Of a stretch of DNA of 64,000 nt, positions 25,742-33,194 are shown one piece after another. Below the pieces are notes generated by a model, which was not told the DNA's origin, made no database searches, and saw only the letters and a program-made list of their open reading frames with translations. Numbering within the stretch: the first letter of the stretch is position 1; each line of letters opens with the position of its first letter. The position numbers and the translations under genes were made by a program. Origin of the DNA: Olivibacter sp. XZL3 (lineage in GTDB: Bacteria; Bacteroidota; Bacteroidia; Sphingobacteriales; Sphingobacteriaceae); the NCBI RefSeq assembly GCF_004368405.1, contig NZ_SBJH01000042.1, positions 186,001 through 250,000 on the forward strand, in the 5' to 3' direction.

Positions 25742-26380
25742 ATGAGCTTAGTAGGTAAAAAATTCCCGAACATTACTGTTGACGCCATGGATCACATGGG
25801 CGATGATTTAAGAATTAACGTATTAGAAGAAGCTACTAAAAAAGGAAAAAAAGTATTATTATTCTGGTATCCAAAGGATTTCACTTTCGTTTGCCCTACC
25901 GAATTACATGCTTTCCAGGAGGCATTACCTGAGTTTGAAAAAAGAAACACGATTGTAATCGGTGCATCTTGCGATACCAATGAGGTACATTTCGCGTGGT
26001 TAAACACTTCGAAAGATAATGGCGGTATTGAAGGAGTAACGTACCCAATTTTAGCAGATACAACACGCAATTTAGCAAATGTGTTGGGTATTCTTGATAT
26101 TCAAAAAGCAGCTTACGACGAAGAATTGGATTCATTGATCATCGAAGGTTCTAACGTTACCTTCCGCGCTACTTATTTAGTAGATGAGGATGGCAAAGTG
26201 TTCCACGAAAGCGTAAATGATATGCCTCTCGGCCGTAATGTAAAAGAATACTTACGCTTGATTGATGCTTATGCTCACGTTCAGAAATTTGGAGAAGTAT
26301 GCCCTGCTAACTGGGAAGAAGGAAAGCAAGCGATGAACGCAAACCGCGAAGGTGTAGCAAGCTACTTATCCGCAAACTAA
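25742..26380 (+). CDS. Peroxiredoxin (AhpC/TSA family)
   Basis: A 212-residue thiol peroxidase that reduces hydrogen peroxide and organic peroxides in the cytoplasm. Seen: FWYPKDFTFVCPTEL, with the peroxidatic Cys at 51 in the conserved PxxxTxxC setting, and FGEVCPANW near residue 187 as the resolving Cys, so it is a typical 2-Cys enzyme. The GASCDTNEVHFAW segment and length fit the AhpC branch. It heads an operon with a thioredoxin-like gene 7 bases downstream, the likely electron donor. Codon use is strongly AT-ended, as in highly expressed genes of such hosts. Confidence 0.95.
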   Translation: MSLVGKKFPNITVDAMDHMGDDLRINVLEEATKKGKKVLLFWYPKDFTFVCPTELHAFQEALPEFEKRNTIVIGASCDTNEVHFAWLNTSKDNGGIEGVTYPILADTTRNLANVLGILDIQKAAYDEELDSLIIEGSNVTFRATYLVDEDGKVFHESVNDMPLGRNVKEYLRLIDAYAHVQKFGEVCPANWEEGKQAMNANREGVASYLSAN

Positions 26381-26387
26381 TATAGAT

Positions 26388-26702
26388 ATGTTACAAGAAT
26401 TAGAACAAGATAATTTAGTGGATATCGTCAACCAAAACGATGTAGTGTTAGTTCAATACGCTGCAACATGGTGCGGTAACTGCAAGATTATGAAACCAAA
26501 ATTTAAAAAACTGGCTTCAGAAAACGAAAACGTTCCGTTTGTCATTGTAGACGCCGAGAAATTGCCGGAATCAAGAAAACTTGCAAATGTGACCAATTTA
26601 CCAACATTTGCAGCGTTCAAGGGAGGTAAATTGCTCAGTCAAGTGCAAACGAACAAACTGGATGCCTTAACGCAATTAGTAAATGAAGTTACCAATAATT
26701 AA
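26388..26702 (+). CDS. Thioredoxin-family protein
   Basis: A 104-residue thioredoxin-fold protein with the active site WCGNCKIMKP (Cys at 29 and 32) and the cis-proline strand TNLPTFAAFKGGK. The CGNC motif differs from the classical CGPC. It follows the peroxiredoxin gene by 7 bases and overlaps the next gene by 20 bases, so it most likely reduces that peroxiredoxin or acts in the same response. Confidence 0.93.
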   Translation: MLQELEQDNLVDIVNQNDVVLVQYAATWCGNCKIMKPKFKKLASENENVPFVIVDAEKLPESRKLANVTNLPTFAAFKGGKLLSQVQTNKLDALTQLVNEVTNN

Positions 26703-26943
26703 GCATTTAACTCAGTTCATTGAGGAGAACGACGAAGACTTTGTGATTGAAGCAATTGAAACGCTTGAATCCCTTACAGAAGTTCCCTCACTGAAAGATG
26801 AAGAGTTAGACGTTATAGGTGAGCTAATTTCAAACATGTATGGCGCTGTTGAAGTCAATAAATTGGTTCAAGAGCAAGGCATGGATAAAAAAGAAGCCCT
26901 CAACACGTTCATGAAACGCGTGTTGGGCTCTATAGACAAATAG
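26683..26943 (+). CDS. Small conserved protein (DUF6952-like)
   Basis: An 86-residue acidic helical protein (MKLPIIKHLTQFIEENDEDF, VIGELISNMYGAVEVNKLV, QGMDKKEALNTFMKRVLGSIDK). Similar small proteins follow peroxiredoxin/thioredoxin pairs in Bacteroidota, and I believe the family is DUF6952; its function is not known. The ATG overlaps the thioredoxin gene by 20 bases, so translation is coupled. The position suggests a role in peroxide handling. Confidence 0.75.
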   Translation: MKLPIIKHLTQFIEENDEDFVIEAIETLESLTEVPSLKDEELDVIGELISNMYGAVEVNKLVQEQGMDKKEALNTFMKRVLGSIDK

Positions 26944-26966
26944 CATTTCATCGGCTAACGCAAAAG

Positions 26967-26996
26967 AAAAGCGGCATCTATACGGTGCCGCTTTTT
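26967..26996 (+). terminator. Terminator of the peroxiredoxin operon
   Basis: AAAAGCGGCA (26967-26976) pairs with TGCCGCTTTT (26986-26995) around a 9-base loop, ending in a T run, 24 bases after the last stop codon. Confidence 0.92.
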
Positions 26997-27251
26997 CTGT
27001 TTAGGCCCTTTGGGCATTGAAGGATCTCAATAACACTCAGTATACCAGACTTTTCCACAAAAGCATGTTGAAAACCTATTTTCCTGTTGAAAACTAATTT
27101 ACATGAACGACTAAATTTTCGTAAATTTACTAGAGTTAAAGGTTAATGCTTTAAGTCGCTTTTTATACAGCTCATAGTATTTTTTATCACGCAGTGATGT
27201 GTCATTTAGTTAAGCCAACTTAAAGAACAAGATTTTTTTAATTGTTAATTT
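26997..27251. other. AT-rich non-coding region, candidate replication origin
   Basis: These 255 bases hold no gene. They contain TTTTCCACA at 27051-27059 and TGTTGAAAA at 27066-27074 and 27085-27093 (the latter two 19 bases apart), all close to the DnaA box TTATCCACA or its reverse complement. An AT-rich stretch with AAATTTTCGTAAATTTAC at 27113-27130 follows. Genes to the left are mostly on the minus strand and genes to the right mostly on the plus strand. dnaA is not adjacent. This is a candidate only. Confidence 0.4.
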
Positions 27252-27290
27252 ACAAAGACCGCCGAGCGAACACCGCTCGGCGGTCTTTGT
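27252..27290. terminator. 17-bp perfect inverted repeat before threonine aldolase
   Basis: ACAAAGACCGCCGAGCG (27252-27268) and CGCTCGGCGGTCTTTGT (27274-27290) pair perfectly with a 5-base loop. It looks like a strong terminator, yet no gene ends just before it on either strand except the operon at 26943, which has its own. The right arm contains the -33 box of the next promoter. Confidence 0.7.
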
Positions 27291-27315
27291 GTTACGACAC
27301 ATTTACTTACCTTTG
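27286..27315 (+). promoter_or_regulatory. Promoter of threonine aldolase gene
   Basis: TTTG (27286-27289), an 18-base spacer and TACCTTTG (27308-27315) match the Bacteroidota consensus, 23 bases before the chosen ATG. Confidence 0.75.
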
Positions 27316-27337
27316 GACTAAAAAAACGAATCTACAG

Positions 27338-28360
27338 ATGAAATCATTGGCAAGCGACAATTATGCAGGAGCTGTCCCGGAAGTTATGCACGCTCTTCAA
27401 CGTGAGAATGAAGCCCACGCTACGGCGTACGGAAATGACACCACGACAGCGCATCTCAAACAACTATTACAATCGCTCACGAACCGTCAATTTCACTTGC
27501 ATTTAGCTTTTAATGGTACCGGTGCAAACGTATTAGCGTTGAGCACACTCGTAAAACCCTATCAAGCGATACTCTGTGCCGAAACCGCTCATATATATGT
27601 CGACGAATCAACGGCTCCCGAAACGCTTAGCGGCTGTCGACTCATCCCCCTTCCAATAAACGATGCAGGAAAGCTGGATCCGGCAACAATAAGACGGGCA
27701 GTCAAACGCCGTGGTGACTTGCATCACCCGCAAATAACAGTATTGAGCATCACACAGCCCACCGAGTATGGAACCTTATACACCTTAGCCGAGCTACAGG
27801 CTATTCGACAGGTCGCAAAGGAAAACGACCTTTTATTGCATATCGATGGTTCACGCCTGTTTACAGCACTGACGGCCCTGGGATGTGAATTGAAAGACAT
27901 TGTCGAGGCCAGCGGCGTGGACGCCCTGTCTTTAGGCGGCACCAAATCGGGCATGCTTTACGGAGAAGCCGTGCTGATTTTCAATGAAGCTGTTCACGAC
28001 AGTGCATTCTACCACAAACGAAGTATGCAGCTAGCTTCCAAAAGCCGCTTTATTGCGGCTCAATTCTTAGCGCTATTGCATGAAAATACATATAAAAAGT
28101 ATGCGGAAATCGTTTTGCAACGAACACAGCGGTTGGCCGAAGTGCTAAAGAAATATCCCTCGGTTACCATTACTAAGCCGGTAGAGGTAAATGCTATATT
28201 CGCCAAATTTCCGGCCGACTGGATCAGGCCTCTACAGGAAACCTTGCTTTTTTATGTTTGGGACGAGTCTAACCATGAAGTCCGACTGATGTGTTCTTTC
28301 GATACAAGTGAAGAAGAAATCGATTTGTTTGACAGAAAGCTGGCCGAGCTCTCAAGGTAG
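27338..28360 (+). CDS. ltaE: Low-specificity L-threonine aldolase-like PLP enzyme
   Basis: A 340-residue PLP-dependent enzyme of the beta-eliminating lyase/threonine aldolase family, which splits L-threonine or L-allo-threonine to glycine and acetaldehyde. Seen: SDNYAGAVPEVMHALQRENE at the N terminus, LHIDGSRLFTAL, where the Asp contacts the PLP ring, and LSLGGTKSGMLYGEAV, with the PLP-binding Lys. I chose ATG 27338 because the promoter and a 17-bp hairpin lie in the longer upstream reading frame that begins at 27242. It is monocistronic or joined to mutL 30 bases downstream. Confidence 0.9.
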   Translation: MKSLASDNYAGAVPEVMHALQRENEAHATAYGNDTTTAHLKQLLQSLTNRQFHLHLAFNGTGANVLALSTLVKPYQAILCAETAHIYVDESTAPETLSGCRLIPLPINDAGKLDPATIRRAVKRRGDLHHPQITVLSITQPTEYGTLYTLAELQAIRQVAKENDLLLHIDGSRLFTALTALGCELKDIVEASGVDALSLGGTKSGMLYGEAVLIFNEAVHDSAFYHKRSMQLASKSRFIAAQFLALLHENTYKKYAEIVLQRTQRLAEVLKKYPSVTITKPVEVNAIFAKFPADWIRPLQETLLFYVWDESNHEVRLMCSFDTSEEEIDLFDRKLAELSR

Positions 28361-28376
28361 TCTCATATCTAATTTG

Positions 28377-28384
28377 TAAATTCG
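28377..28384 (+). promoter_or_regulatory. -7 element immediately before mutL
   Basis: TAAATTCG, a one-base variant of TAnnTTTG, ends six bases before the mutL ATG; the full layout TAAATTCG-CAGGGT-ATG leaves almost no 5' untranslated region. A near-identical layout precedes lpxH. Confidence 0.5.
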
Positions 28385-28390
28385 CAGGGT

Positions 28391-30253
28391 ATGTCAGATA
28401 TCATTCAATTACTACCGGATGCAGTAGCCAATCAGATTGCGGCGGGAGAGGTAGTACAACGTCCGGCATCGGCAGTAAAGGAGCTGATCGAGAACGCGAT
28501 TGACGCGGGTGCGGATAAAATACAATTAATTATTAAAGATGCGGGGAAATCACTCATTCAAGTGATAGATAACGGTTGTGGCATGAGCATCACCGATGCG
28601 CGCCTTTGCTTTGAACGCCACGCCACTTCAAAGCTCAGAAAGGCCGAAGATCTCTTTGCTATCCGCACCATGGGCTTCCGTGGCGAAGCAATGGCTTCTA
28701 TTGCTGCTATTGCGCATGTGGAGCTTAAAACGAGGCGGCATGAGGACGAACTGGGAACCTGCATTGTGATTGAAGGTTCGGAAATAGTGAGCCAAGACCC
28801 GATCGCCGCTCCGGCCGGAACCAGCATCAGCGTTAAAAATCTGTTTTTTAATACGCCTGCACGTCGTAATTTCCTCAAAAGTAATCCAGTCGAAACGCGT
28901 CATATTATTGAAGAATTTCAACGTATCGCGTTAGCTCATCCTAAAATCTTTTTTAGCCTACACAGCGATGGTAACGAAATTTTCCGTCTTCCTTCGGAAG
29001 GGCTGAAGCAACGTATCATACACATTTTCGGCAACAACTATAATCAACGCTTAGTACCGGTCGAAGAGTCGACTACCATCATCAATTTAAATGGCTTCAT
29101 CGGGAAGCCGGAATATGCAAAAAAAACACGCGGCGAGCAGTATTTCTTCGTCAATAATCGCTTCATTAAGGATCCATACCTTAATCACGCCGTATTGAAT
29201 GCCTATGAGGAGATCCTCGCTGCCGACAGTTACCCGCTGTATGTCTTATTCATAGAGATCGACCCTTCGCAGATCGATATCAACGTTCATCCCACCAAAA
29301 CAGAAATTAAGTACCAAGATGAGCGGTCGGTATATGCGATTATTCGCTCTGCAGTTAAGCGTTCCTTGGGAAAATACAATATCACGCCTAGTTTAGATTT
29401 CGATCAAGAGACCGGCTTCAGTCACATGATCTCGCAGAAGAAAACGGAAGACATTGTTCCCCCGACCATTTCCTTCAATCCGCAATTCAACCCTTTTGAC
29501 ACAGGTTCCCAACAAAAGGAACGGCAAGACAATTATTCGCGTTCTTTTGATAAAAAAAGTGGCATCCCTCAAAATTGGGATACACTTTATCAGATTTCGG
29601 AAAAAACAAGCCATCAACAGTTAAGCATCGACTCCCGGGATACGAACGACACCACTATCGTTGAAAATGCACAGGAGAAACCGGCGGGAAAACTCATCTT
29701 TCAGATACATAACCGTTTTATTTTATCTCAAATACGCTCGGGCTTTATTTTGATCGACCAGCAAGCAGCGCATGAGCGGATTCTGTTTGAACGTTTTTTA
29801 CAGCAATTGGAAACGCATCAGGGTGCCAGTCAACAAAGTCTTTTCCCGCAAACAGTGGATTTAAGTACCGGCGATTTTGAACTGATAAGGGATCTATTAC
29901 CCGATATTCAGGCATTAGGATTCCAGATTAGGCCCTTCGGAAGAAGCACCTTTATTGTAGAGGGTATTCCGGCTGATTTGGGAAGCGGACTGAGCGAGTC
30001 GCAAGTACTCGAGCAGCTATTGGAGGCCTACAAGAACAACCAATCCAGCTTTAAATTAACTAAACGGGAAAACCTGGCAAGAAGTTTAGCCCGCAATGCG
30101 TCTATAAAGAGTGGTACCATACTGGGCATCGACGAAATGAACGACATCATCGACAAACTTTTTGCCTGTTCAACGCCTAATGTCTCCTTGAGTGGTAAAC
30201 CCATAATTATTACCTTTACCCTCAAGGAACTGTTAGAAAAATTTGAAAAATAG
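28391..30253 (+). CDS. mutL: DNA mismatch repair protein MutL
   Basis: A 620-residue GHKL ATPase that links mismatch recognition by MutS to strand removal. Seen: IAAGEVVQRPASAVKELIENAIDAGA, DNGCGM and GFRGEAMASIAA in the N-terminal ATPase domain (1-330), a variable linker (about 330-430) and a C-terminal dimerisation domain. Near residue 454 it has IDQQAAHERILFE, which keeps the spacing of the endonuclease motif DQHA-x2-E-x4-E but with Gln for His; the CPHGRP metal site reads NVSLSGKP. Nicking activity is therefore uncertain. Confidence 0.96.
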   Translation: MSDIIQLLPDAVANQIAAGEVVQRPASAVKELIENAIDAGADKIQLIIKDAGKSLIQVIDNGCGMSITDARLCFERHATSKLRKAEDLFAIRTMGFRGEAMASIAAIAHVELKTRRHEDELGTCIVIEGSEIVSQDPIAAPAGTSISVKNLFFNTPARRNFLKSNPVETRHIIEEFQRIALAHPKIFFSLHSDGNEIFRLPSEGLKQRIIHIFGNNYNQRLVPVEESTTIINLNGFIGKPEYAKKTRGEQYFFVNNRFIKDPYLNHAVLNAYEEILAADSYPLYVLFIEIDPSQIDINVHPTKTEIKYQDERSVYAIIRSAVKRSLGKYNITPSLDFDQETGFSHMISQKKTEDIVPPTISFNPQFNPFDTGSQQKERQDNYSRSFDKKSGIPQNWDTLYQISEKTSHQQLSIDSRDTNDTTIVENAQEKPAGKLIFQIHNRFILSQIRSGFILIDQQAAHERILFERFLQQLETHQGASQQSLFPQTVDLSTGDFELIRDLLPDIQALGFQIRPFGRSTFIVEGIPADLGSGLSESQVLEQLLEAYKNNQSSFKLTKRENLARSLARNASIKSGTILGIDEMNDIIDKLFACSTPNVSLSGKPIIITFTLKELLEKFEK

Positions 30254-30261
30254 ACCAAAGC

Positions 30262-31017
30262 ATGTTTAATAACTCATCCTCTCAATTTGGTGGGATTCCA
30301 CCCGTAGTAAAAAACTTACTGATTGCAAACATCATATGCTTTATAGGTGCCAATTTTGTTTTTCGATACGCATATACGATCTTTCCTGTTTACTACTTTG
30401 ATTCGCCCATGTTCCATTGGTGGCAACCTATCACCTACATGTTCATGCATGGGAATATCAACGCGGGAGGCATCATGCATATCCTGTTTAATATGTTTGC
30501 CCTGTATATGTTCGGACCGATATTAGAACGAATCATGGGCTCCAAGCGATTCGTATACTTTTACCTTATTACCGGATTAGGCGCTTTAGCTTTGCAATTT
30601 GGCGTTCAGGCTTTTGAGGTCTTTAATATTACCGGCTCCGTCTCCGCAAAAAGCGTATTGGACTTTAATTTTGAAACGGGAATGGTTTCAAGCAAAATCG
30701 ATGGCATTGCAAAATCCAGCTTTGACACGCTTGCCTCCATCTACTTTACACCCATGGTAGGAGCGTCCGGAGCCATTTTCGGCCTGCTTGTTGCCTTCGG
30801 CTACCTGTTCCCCAACACCGAATTATATTTGATGTTTATCCCTATTCCCATTAAAGCTAAAATATTTATCCCTATTTATATTATATTGGAATTATTTTTG
30901 GGTGTGTCAAAATTCTCCGGCGACTCAGTAGCTCATTTTGCCCATTTGGGTGGAGCCCTATTTGGCTTTATTCTCATCAAGGTCTGGGGAATAAAGCGCC
31001 CGGGATTTTGGGGGTAA
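30262..31017 (+). CDS. Rhomboid family intramembrane serine protease
   Basis: A 251-residue membrane protein of the rhomboid family with six or so helices. Seen: HWWQPITYMFMHGN followed by MHILFNMFALYMFG (the H-x-x-x-N oxyanion helix), the catalytic GASGAIFGLL (Ser169) and AHFAHLGGALFGF (His228). All three key elements are present, so it should be active, cutting membrane proteins within the bilayer. An insertion of about 45 residues lies between helix 3 and the GASG helix. It is followed 34 bases later by a second rhomboid gene, an arrangement next to mutL that is common in this phylum. Confidence 0.92.
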   Translation: MFNNSSSQFGGIPPVVKNLLIANIICFIGANFVFRYAYTIFPVYYFDSPMFHWWQPITYMFMHGNINAGGIMHILFNMFALYMFGPILERIMGSKRFVYFYLITGLGALALQFGVQAFEVFNITGSVSAKSVLDFNFETGMVSSKIDGIAKSSFDTLASIYFTPMVGASGAIFGLLVAFGYLFPNTELYLMFIPIPIKAKIFIPIYIILELFLGVSKFSGDSVAHFAHLGGALFGFILIKVWGIKRPGFWG

Positions 31018-31051
31018 ACTTAACACAAAACAGCAACGAGATAGTAAATTT

Positions 31052-31903
31052 ATGAAGAGATCATTTTTCGGCGAACTTTATTATAAAGCATTCCAATCGG
31101 GAAATACGCTTAACCTGTTTATAGCGATTAATACGATTGTTTTCATCGTAATGGGATTTTTTTCGGTGGTTGATTTCTTCGCAAAAACTCCTATAAGTTC
31201 TTTTCTGATTGAGCAATTGTCGTTACCGGCCAACTTAAACAAACTTTTGTATAGGCCGTGGTCTATTGCAACGTATATGTTCACCCAAGTGGATTTTTTC
31301 CACTTTTTATTCAATATGCTTTGGCTCTATTGGATTGGACTTATCTTTTTAGACTTTCTTAACACCAGACAATTTATTTTCACTTATTTAGCCGGCGGTC
31401 TCGTTGGCGGTGCTTTATTTCTGGTACTCTATAACCTGGTCCCTTCATTAGGGGCGGGCTTCGCGGTACTCGTAGGATCTTCGGGCGCTGTATATGCGAT
31501 CGTCGTAGCCACGGCAACGCTTACACCGGATTACACCATCCGTCTATTGTTTTTTGGGAATGTCCGTTTGAAATACCTGGCAGTAGCCTTTATCGTCCTG
31601 AACCTTTTGGGCTTAGGTGGTGGTAATCTAGGCGGAAATCTGGCCCACTTGGGAGGAGGCCTCTTAGGATTCGTTTATATACTGCAACTTCGTAAAGGAA
31701 ACGATTGGAGCAAAATCCTTCAAGCTAAAAAGAAAAAGCTTCGCGTGATTAAAAACGATGCTCCTAGTAAAAACAAAGCTACTTTTACCAATCAGGAGTA
31801 CATCGACAGCATCTTGGATAAGATCTCCCAATCCGGCTATAGCAGTTTGAGCAAAGCAGAAAAGGAAGCGTTATTTAATGCCGGCAAGCAAGATCAAGAC
31901 TGA
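31052..31903 (+). CDS. Second rhomboid family protease
   Basis: A 283-residue rhomboid protein. Seen: RPWSIATYMFTQVDFFHFLFNMLWLYWIG, VLVGSSGAVYAIVVATATL (catalytic Ser in GSSG) and NLGGNLAHLGGGLLGFVY (catalytic His). A hydrophilic C-terminal tail of about 60 residues follows (KKKKLRVIKNDAPSKNK, then YIDSILDKISQSGYSSLSKAEKEALF, an end motif frequent in Bacteroidota rhomboids). It is a divergent paralogue of the preceding gene and probably has different substrates. Confidence 0.92.
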   Translation: MKRSFFGELYYKAFQSGNTLNLFIAINTIVFIVMGFFSVVDFFAKTPISSFLIEQLSLPANLNKLLYRPWSIATYMFTQVDFFHFLFNMLWLYWIGLIFLDFLNTRQFIFTYLAGGLVGGALFLVLYNLVPSLGAGFAVLVGSSGAVYAIVVATATLTPDYTIRLLFFGNVRLKYLAVAFIVLNLLGLGGGNLGGNLAHLGGGLLGFVYILQLRKGNDWSKILQAKKKKLRVIKNDAPSKNKATFTNQEYIDSILDKISQSGYSSLSKAEKEALFNAGKQDQD

Positions 31904-31912
31904 GTTTTATTC

Positions 31913-33049
31913 ATGGCCGCAAAGAAAAGAAAAGGAAAAACAAAAAGAAGCCTTGGCAAGGTCCTGCTACTTAGTGTGAATGGCTTATTTATGCTGTTCC
32001 TTTGTCTGAGTTACTTAGCGCCTTATGTCGACCCTCAAAAGTTTTGGCCATTTGCTTTTTTCGGTTTAGGCTACCCCATTTTCCTATGCGCAAATTTCCT
32101 TTTTATTTTATTTTGGCTGTTGAAGAAGTCGAAACTTTTTTTTCTTTCGCTCCTTTGCATTCTCTGTGGATATGTCCCTTTGAAAAAACACGTCGGCTTT
32201 CATAGCAGCCCTGGCGATGCGGCCGTTAAGCATCCCGACAGCGCCAACATCCGGGTGCTAACTTACAATGTGCACTTGTTTCGCGAAGACGACCAAGACA
32301 TGCAACCGAAAACGAAGGCAGCTGTTACCGAGCTGATCCACAGCGTTTCGCCCGATATTGTCTGTATGCAGGAGTTCTATACACGCAAAAAAGGAAAATA
32401 CAACAACAAACGCGACATGGCTCCGGCTTTGGGACTTCCTTACAGCTACTTTCATCCTGTAATTGAAAACGAATATGAGGCTTACGGCCTCATCATTTTG
32501 TCGCGCTACCCCATAAAAAATGCGGGAGTCATCCCCAATTATCGAGGTAAACGGACATTAAACAGAGCTATATATGCCGACATCATTAAAGACGGCAGGG
32601 CGTTCCGCGTATATAATATCCACCTCCAATCAATTGGCTTCCAACCGCAAGACTACGCCTTCGTGAAAGACGTAAAAAACCGAAGCTTTGAGAAAGACAA
32701 CGTTGCTTCCACAAGAAGGATCGGTTCAAGACTAAAAAACGCCTTTTCCGAACGGAGTATTCAAGCGAAACACCTAAAAGAAGAAATCAACCGTTGCCGC
32801 AAACCGGTAATTATAACGGGCGACTTTAACGATACGCCGCTATCTTTTGCCGTACATACAGTGGCCAACGACCTAAATAATAGCTTCGAGAAAAAGGGCA
32901 CCGGTTGGGGCATTACTTACAACGGTGAATTCCCGAACTTCCAGATAGATTACATCCTTTCCTCCAAGGCTTTTGAAGTTATGCGGTACCAAGTTCTTAA
33001 AAAGCAGCTTTCCGACCATTATGCTGTTTGGAGCGACCTGAAGCTGTAG
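31913..33049 (+). CDS. Membrane-anchored endonuclease/exonuclease/phosphatase family protein
   Basis: A 378-residue protein with two or three N-terminal membrane helices (about 15-100) and a C-terminal EEP domain (about 110-378). Seen: IRVLTYNVHLFRED, VCMQEFYTRKKGKY (metal-binding Glu), YGLIILSRYPI, VIITGDFNDTPLS (Asp and Asn), FQIDYILSSKAF and SDHYAVWSDL (catalytic His). The catalytic residues are all present. The helices place the domain outside the cytoplasm, so it may act on lipid head groups or extracellular phosphoesters rather than on DNA repair substrates. It starts ten bases after the second rhomboid gene and belongs to the same operon. Confidence 0.88.
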   Translation: MAAKKRKGKTKRSLGKVLLLSVNGLFMLFLCLSYLAPYVDPQKFWPFAFFGLGYPIFLCANFLFILFWLLKKSKLFFLSLLCILCGYVPLKKHVGFHSSPGDAAVKHPDSANIRVLTYNVHLFREDDQDMQPKTKAAVTELIHSVSPDIVCMQEFYTRKKGKYNNKRDMAPALGLPYSYFHPVIENEYEAYGLIILSRYPIKNAGVIPNYRGKRTLNRAIYADIIKDGRAFRVYNIHLQSIGFQPQDYAFVKDVKNRSFEKDNVASTRRIGSRLKNAFSERSIQAKHLKEEINRCRKPVIITGDFNDTPLSFAVHTVANDLNNSFEKKGTGWGITYNGEFPNFQIDYILSSKAFEVMRYQVLKKQLSDHYAVWSDLKL

Positions 33050-33194
33050 CGTCAGCAGACTGTCTTCTTGTGTTCCTTTCTCTGATGTCCACGCTAAAAA
33101 TAGCAAGGAATGAAAGGAAATTATTAAATTCGCAAATTCACTTAATAGGGTGCCGCTGGCGACCTATTATTACACTCCTTAAAAAGCAAAACGA

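Noticed and set aside
27000-27250. GC-skew switch as support for an origin.
   Set aside because: Hand counts on sample lines on both sides were mixed, so skew is not used as evidence.
27242-27337. An upstream start for threonine aldolase that adds 32 residues.
   Set aside because: The added codons run through a perfect 17-bp hairpin and a promoter; the ATG at 27338 starts where the family's sequence begins.
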